From Spirochaeta sp. UBA5339 (GTDB taxonomy: Bacteria > Spirochaetota > Spirochaetia > DSM-2461), in contig DHQL01000025.1 of the NCBI GenBank assembly GCA_002408085.1, positions 1 through 64,000 of the forward strand: DNA of 64,000 nucleotides. Direction: 5' to 3'. The translations under genes were made by a program, and so were the position numbers. Under the pieces are notes generated by a model that was given only the letters and a program-made list of their open reading frames with translations, was not told the DNA's origin and ran no database searches. Each line of letters begins with the position of its first letter. Positions within the stretch are counted from its first letter, which is position 1. Of this stretch, positions 60,048-64,000 are shown in pieces.

Positions 60048-61433
60048 TTACCGCTTGAAGGACGAGTTTATATCAAGTTCTTTTCTGTACTTGGCAACCG
60101 TCCTCCTTGCGATATTAATTCCCTTCTTACTGAGAAGATCCGATATCTTCTGATCGGAAAGTTTCTTCTCACCGGCGGACTCTTCGATAATCTCTCTTAT
60201 GACCTCTTTAACACCTTCCTTGGAGAACTTCGAGCCCCCCGATCCGGCACCGGATATGGAGTTGGAAAAAAAGTGCTTCAGCTCGTATATGCCCCATTCG
60301 GTCTGGACATATTTGTTGGTTGTGATTCTTGATACAGTTGCCTCATGTACTCCTATCTCCGCCGCCACATCCTTCAGTGTCAGGGGATTCAGATACTTGG
60401 GACCCTTTCTGAAAAAATCTCTCTGAAACTCCAGAATGGCCGTGGCTGTCTTCAGGAGTGTCATATTTCTCTGATTTATACTGCCTATGAACCAGCGGGC
60501 GTCTCTTACACGTCCGTTTACAAACTGTTTCACCTTTTTGTCTTCGGCTGCGGTTTCCCCCTCCTGGATCTCCTCGAAGAAAGAGTTTATCCGAAGAACC
60601 GGAATCTCCTCGTCATTGAGGACAATCACAAACTCTCCATCTTTTCTCCGAACGATCAAATCCGGTATCACATAGTTGTACGAAGCCTCTGAATAAATAC
60701 TTCCGGGATAGGGGTCCAGGGACTTCAGAAAATCCATTATGGAATCCCAACGCTCCCGGCTGATTTTCAGCCGCCTTATAATTTCATTATATTTCTCTTT
60801 CTCCAGCAATTCCATTAAATCTGTAAGAACTGTCTCCAGTTCTTCGGGCATATCCTCCCGAAGCTGTGCCTGAAGAAGGAGCGACTCCCTGTGGTCGGCC
60901 ACACAGATTCCAATGGGATCAAATCCCTGAATCTGCAGGATCATCTTCTCAAGGATCTCTTTTTCGTCCTCTGAAACCAGGGAGTAAGGGGAGTCCAAAT
61001 GAAAACCATTTGAGTCGAGGTTGCTGATAAGAAGCTCTCCGATCTCAAGCTCCCTATCGGTGAGATATGTCATATGAAGCTGCCAGAGGAGATGATCCTG
61101 AAGGGACTCACCCCGGGAGACGGCGCCCTCAAGGAATTTTCTCTTTGTATCCTCACCGCTGTCTGCGCTACGGCCAATATATCCGGGGTCGGAGCTGTTT
61201 TCAAAGGGATCGTAATCTTCGGCCTTCTTCTCGGGAACATCATCCAGGGAAGCGGTACGTTCCAAATCGATCTGCTCAAGGGCGGGATTTTTATCAATTT
61301 CTTCGGAAATCCTCAGTTTGAGGTCCTGTATAGGCAAGGCCATCAGCTGTATGGACTGATACATCTGAGGGCTCATTTTCAGGCGTTGTTCCTGTGAGAT
61401 TACAGCACGTTGAGACTGCAAATCATCCTCCAC
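60048..61433 (-). CDS. rpoN: RNA polymerase sigma-54 factor
   Basis: A 461-residue sigma-54. The Q-rich region I is SQEQRLKMSPQMYQSIQLMALP, an acidic region II follows, the core-binding domain and HTH are complete, and the RpoN box ARRTVAKYRKELDI lies near the C-terminus. It serves the NtrC-family activator encoded 4 kb downstream. Together with hpf and the lpt genes it keeps the order seen in many diderms. Confidence 0.96.
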   Translation of the reverse strand: MEDDLQSQRAVISQEQRLKMSPQMYQSIQLMALPIQDLKLRISEEIDKNPALEQIDLERTASLDDVPEKKAEDYDPFENSSDPGYIGRSADSGEDTKRKFLEGAVSRGESLQDHLLWQLHMTYLTDRELEIGELLISNLDSNGFHLDSPYSLVSEDEKEILEKMILQIQGFDPIGICVADHRESLLLQAQLREDMPEELETVLTDLMELLEKEKYNEIIRRLKISRERWDSIMDFLKSLDPYPGSIYSEASYNYVIPDLIVRRKDGEFVIVLNDEEIPVLRINSFFEEIQEGETAAEDKKVKQFVNGRVRDARWFIGSINQRNMTLLKTATAILEFQRDFFRKGPKYLNPLTLKDVAAEIGVHEATVSRITTNKYVQTEWGIYELKHFFSNSISGAGSGGSKFSKEGVKEVIREIIEESAGEKKLSDQKISDLLSKKGINIARRTVAKYRKELDINSSFKR

Positions 61434-61510
61434 TTCGTAAACCGTATACGAGTGAATTGTATCATTTTTTCATGATTAAGCAAGATGCGTGCCGAATAGA
61501 TGACAGATGT

Positions 61511-62263
61511 TTACATTGAAAAATCTTTTCCCAGGTAGATGGTTCTTGCCAGTTCACTTTCCAGAAGCTCTTCCTTGCTGCCGCTGACGACAATTTCTCC
61601 CAGATTGCAGATATAGGAACGATGGGTTATCTCAAAGGTATCCCGGACATTGTGGTCGGTTATCAGTATTCCGATTCCCCTGTTCGACAGCTGCTGGATA
61701 ATCTTTTTGATCTCGTAGATGGCTATGGGGTCGATCCCTGCAAAGGGTTCGTCCAGCAGAAGAAAACGGGGATCCGAAGCCAGAGCACGGGCGATCTCTG
61801 TTCTGCGCCGCTCTCCCCCTGACAGGGTAAAGGCCTTCTGGTTCCTGACCTTGTTCACACCCAGGTCCTGAATCAGATGCTCCATCTTTTTCACTTTTTC
61901 CTCTTTGGACAGGTCTTTCCTGGTCTCCAGAATGGCCCAGATATTGTCCTCCACAGAGAGCTTCCTGAATACCGACGCCTCCTGGGGAAGATAGGAAATG
62001 CCCTGACGGGAGCGCAGGAACATGGGCTCGTGGGTTATATCAACATCATCAAGAAGGATTCTACCTTCATTGGCCTTGATAAATCCGGCGATCATATAAA
62101 AACAGGTCGTCTTACCCGCGCCGTTGGGTCCAAGCAGACCGACGATCTCCCCCTGATGCATGGAAAAACTCATTGTTTTAACGGCAATTTTCTTTCCATA
62201 GACCTTCCGGACATTGTCCACTTGCAGAGAGGATCTCTCAATTGCCTTTATTTCACTGCTCAT
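61511..62263 (-). CDS. lptB: LPS export ABC transporter ATPase
   Basis: A 250-residue ABC ATPase with Walker A GPNGAGKT (43-50), signature LSGGERRRTEIARAL, Walker B FLLLDEPF and a switch His in LITDHNV. It is the LptB type, which powers the LptB2FG extractor. Its ATG overlaps the lptA stop by 4 nt. The lptF/G genes are not in the window. Confidence 0.95.
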   Translation of the reverse strand: MSSEIKAIERSSLQVDNVRKVYGKKIAVKTMSFSMHQGEIVGLLGPNGAGKTTCFYMIAGFIKANEGRILLDDVDITHEPMFLRSRQGISYLPQEASVFRKLSVEDNIWAILETRKDLSKEEKVKKMEHLIQDLGVNKVRNQKAFTLSGGERRRTEIARALASDPRFLLLDEPFAGIDPIAIYEIKKIIQQLSNRGIGILITDHNVRDTFEITHRSYICNLGEIVVSGSKEELLESELARTIYLGKDFSM

Positions 62264-63012
62264 CTGGGTGTCTCCATTGGCCTGTTATCCTCGCCAGGTC
62301 TCTCTTCAGGCATATCTTCCGGCATACCTTCAGAGGAGTCCTCGGCAGAAGGGCCGGTCTCATTATCTTCCTGTGCCTGCGGGGTGGAATCCTCTTCTTC
62401 ATCCCGGGAAAGAAGGGAACCTTTTACAACACCTTCCATACTGATCTCATCATTGTCCAGGTTCACAGTAATTTTGGAGGCCCTGAACACATCGTCCTTT
62501 CTGTATACTACCGGAAGGCCCGTCAGTTCCAGAATATTTCTGTCCCTGAAATAAACGGCAAACTCGCTGCGGCAGGCAAGATCCTCTTTCAGAATCCGAA
62601 CACCCACCTGCATGATAATAAGATCTTCATCCTCCCGGTTCTCAAGAAAACCGCACTTGATGATCATCTCGTTCTCCCGGTCCTCCATAACAGAGGGGCC
62701 GTTTATACGAATGATTCTGTTCTCATTATCATAGTGAAAAATATCGGAGCTGAGGGTGAAGTCCTGCTCAAGGTCCTCCACGACTACATTGCCTTCGCAG
62801 ATAAAAAACTGAAAATCCTTGCCCTGGATTTCCACACGGTCGGCCATAATCTTCTTTTTGTCCGACTGAACGATAACATCTCCCTCCAGAACGGTACTCT
62901 CCCGTCCCTCAGCCATCACAGACTGAAGGGAACGGCTGGAGAATCTGTATTGTTCCGTATACCCTGGAAATGCTGCAAGCAGCATCAGGAGCAGGAGTAT
63001 AAATGATTTCAT
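62260..63012 (-). CDS. lptA: LptA/OstA-family periplasmic LPS transport protein
   Basis: A 250-residue periplasmic protein with a signal peptide ending FPGYTE, then OstA-type beta strands with repeated EGDVIVQSDKKKIMADRVEIQG and MEGVVKGSLLSRD patterns that build the periplasmic bridge. The C-terminal 45 residues are a Glu/Pro/Asp-rich tail (TPQAQEDNE to MPEERPGEDN), which is unusual in the family and looks disordered. It is between lptC and lptB and overlaps both by 4 nt. Confidence 0.88.
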   Translation of the reverse strand: MKSFILLLLMLLAAFPGYTEQYRFSSRSLQSVMAEGRESTVLEGDVIVQSDKKKIMADRVEIQGKDFQFFICEGNVVVEDLEQDFTLSSDIFHYDNENRIIRINGPSVMEDRENEMIIKCGFLENREDEDLIIMQVGVRILKEDLACRSEFAVYFRDRNILELTGLPVVYRKDDVFRASKITVNLDNDEISMEGVVKGSLLSRDEEEDSTPQAQEDNETGPSAEDSSEGMPEDMPEERPGEDNRPMETPR

Positions 63013-63560
63013 TCTCTTCCTTCTGAACCGGATTCAAGTGTTCCGCCGATCCCGGAGGTAAAACTTGTCGTACTTGTATAGAGATCGGCTTCAAAACCCT
63101 TTCCCTTCAGAACAGAACCGTTATCCATCTGAATGGTTACTGTAGAATCCACATCACTTGCCAGTTTTCTGGTTTCATCGGTCCAGTTCAGATTGTCCGC
63201 CTCAATAGAGGCTTCATTCCTGACCGAGTAACCGTATATTTCTCCCTCGATCTGCGCATCCTGATTGTCTTTGATTATCAGGTAGTCCGCTTCTCCCCGG
63301 GTTATTATTTCATTGCTGCCATCAAATTCATTGAAAACAAAACTATAAAGTTCCGTCTCCTCTCTTTTTTCCCAGACCACTGCCTTTTCCGCCTCAAAGG
63401 TTACCTTGGGCTTACCTCCCTGGATCTGAACCCTTTTAACCCCTACAAGCTCGGAGGTTGGAATAGACTCATCCAGACTCTCACTTACGGAGGCTTCATA
63501 ATTCAGAGAACAGGAGGCTGCAAAAATACAGGAAAAAATAATGATAACGTTTTTTCTCAT
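63009..63560 (-). CDS. lptC: LptC-like lipoprotein
   Basis: A 183-residue protein with a lipobox FAASC (acylated Cys near residue 17) and an LptC-type beta fold (KVTFEAEKAVVWE, EADNLNWTDETRKLASD). Lipid anchoring in place of the usual helix is normal in some diderms. It is the first gene of the run lptC-lptA-lptB-rpoN-hpf. It overlaps lptA by 4 nt. The promoter should lie in the 134-nt gap before cheR. Confidence 0.85.
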   Translation of the reverse strand: MRKNVIIIFSCIFAASCSLNYEASVSESLDESIPTSELVGVKRVQIQGGKPKVTFEAEKAVVWEKREETELYSFVFNEFDGSNEIITRGEADYLIIKDNQDAQIEGEIYGYSVRNEASIEADNLNWTDETRKLASDVDSTVTIQMDNGSVLKGKGFEADLYTSTTSFTSGIGGTLESGSEGRE

Positions 63561-63643
63561 TATTCCGAAATTATGGGTTCATACCTTCGCAGTGTCAATC
63601 TGCTAAACATGGACAGAATAGGGAGTGAAGTTACCATATTTTA

Positions 63644-63672
63644 TTGACATCCCAATATTCAGGGAATTAGAC
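63644..63672 (+). promoter_or_regulatory. Sigma-70-like promoter of cheR
   Basis: TTGACA (63644-63649) and TTAGAC (63667-63672) with 17 nt between; the -10 is poor. It lies 22 nt ahead of the start codon. Confidence 0.5.
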
Positions 63673-63694
63673 TCATAGTAAGCTAAAGGACGGA

Positions 63695-64000
63695 ATGCAT
63701 AATATGTCAGACTTTCTGAATGACTCGGATTTCCAGAAAATCAGGGATCTTATTTATAATGAGAGCGGAATACATTTCTCAGACTCCAACCGAACCATAC
63801 TGGAGAGCCGCCTCAAGGAACGCCTCAAACTTCTGAATCTGGACAACATTTCCGCCTATTACTCCGCTCTGAAGGACAGTGATACAGAACTGAAGGACTT
63901 TCTTGACTCAGTGACCACCAACCTGACCCGGTTCTTCAGAAACCAGGCCCATTACGATACCTTTATAAATCATGTTATTCCTGATCTTGTAGAGAGAAAA
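63695..64000 (+). CDS. cheR: Chemotaxis protein methyltransferase CheR (5' part, runs off the window)
   Basis: The frame is open to the window's end (102 codons). It has the CheR N-terminal helical domain (DFQKIRDLIYNESGIHFSD, LESRLKERLKLLNLDNISAYY) followed by TTNLTRFFRNQAHYDTF, the family's TT(N/E)xTxFFR motif that starts the SAM domain. CheR methylates chemoreceptor glutamates. The ATG at 63695 has AAGGA upstream; one at 63704 in the same frame is also possible. The rest of the gene lies beyond the window. Confidence 0.93.
   Translation, partial: MHNMSDFLNDSDFQKIRDLIYNESGIHFSDSNRTILESRLKERLKLLNLDNISAYYSALKDSDTELKDFLDSVTTNLTRFFRNQAHYDTFINHVIPDLVERK

Noticed and set aside
1..64000. CRISPR arrays, insertion sequences, prophage or defence islands
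   Set aside because: No spaced direct repeats, transposase or integrase motifs or typical defence genes were found on reading both strands.

Overview
This 64 kb window looks like ordinary chromosome from a diderm bacterium, most likely a free-living spirochaete (Spirochaetota). That placement is an inference. It rests on the mix of a flagellar FlgM-type anti-sigma factor, CheR, an LptC-LptA-LptB lipopolysaccharide export cluster, RpoN with an NtrY/NtrX-type pair, a bare regulatory HPr/HPr-kinase pair, GT4/PlsC glycolipid-type genes and several secreted proteins of no recognised family. No insertion sequence, prophage, CRISPR array, rRNA operon or replication origin was seen. Coding density is high, most genes sit in short co-directional runs, and adjacent genes often share ATGA or longer overlaps.

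Layout. 1-5.1 kb: a small secreted barrel-like protein, then (minus) an MMPL/RND exporter, a PlsC acyltransferase and a GT4 glycosyltransferase. 5.3-9.4 kb: tRNA-Gly, a Ca/Na antiporter, a Bpt aminoacyl-transferase and a U32 peptidase-family protein. 9.5-15.4 kb: a minus-strand MoxR / DUF58 / transglutaminase / TPR operon whose DUF58 gene needs a frame change at a run of nine T. 15.5-24.2 kb: tRNA-Ala, an unrecognised 547-residue protein, nif3-lspA, an ATPase-like/HDOD signalling protein, glutaredoxin, a SpoU methyltransferase, a Fe-ADH-like protein without metal ligands, FlgM and RsmI. 24.2-31 kb: a zinc-ribbon protein, an ATL-type alkyltransferase-like protein, AroA, a threonine aldolase broken by one amber codon, a DHH-CBS protein and HtpG. 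31-40 kb: a HEAT-like protein, CNNM/CorC protein, DUF763, NifU and NifS, a DUF2156 protein and AspS. 40-50 kb: a pseudo-receiver/ATPase/cNMP protein divergent from a Rex-family repressor with a near-consensus operator, a SerA-type dehydrogenase, two paralogous lipoproteins, a rhomboid protease, a trypsin-like protease with a barrel-like tail, and an unknown. 50-64 kb: polyprenyl synthetase, RlmE, an EAL protein, then a long minus-strand stretch lptC-lptA-lptB-rpoN-hpf-hprK-ptsH-DUF4390-ntrY-ntrX-lexA-holA, and finally the start of cheR.

How the genes work together. The 53-63.6 kb block places envelope export, sigma-54 with an NtrC-family activator and kinase, ribosome hibernation, HPr phosphorylation control and the SOS repressor next to one another. 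It resembles the proteobacterial lpt-rpoN-hpf-pts locus but has HprK in place of PtsN. The most interesting signals are the Rex operator, the amber codon in the aldolase, the T9 frame change in the DUF58 gene, several apparently non-catalytic enzyme homologues, and the paired lipoproteins of unknown family. No clearly new defence or mobile system was found.
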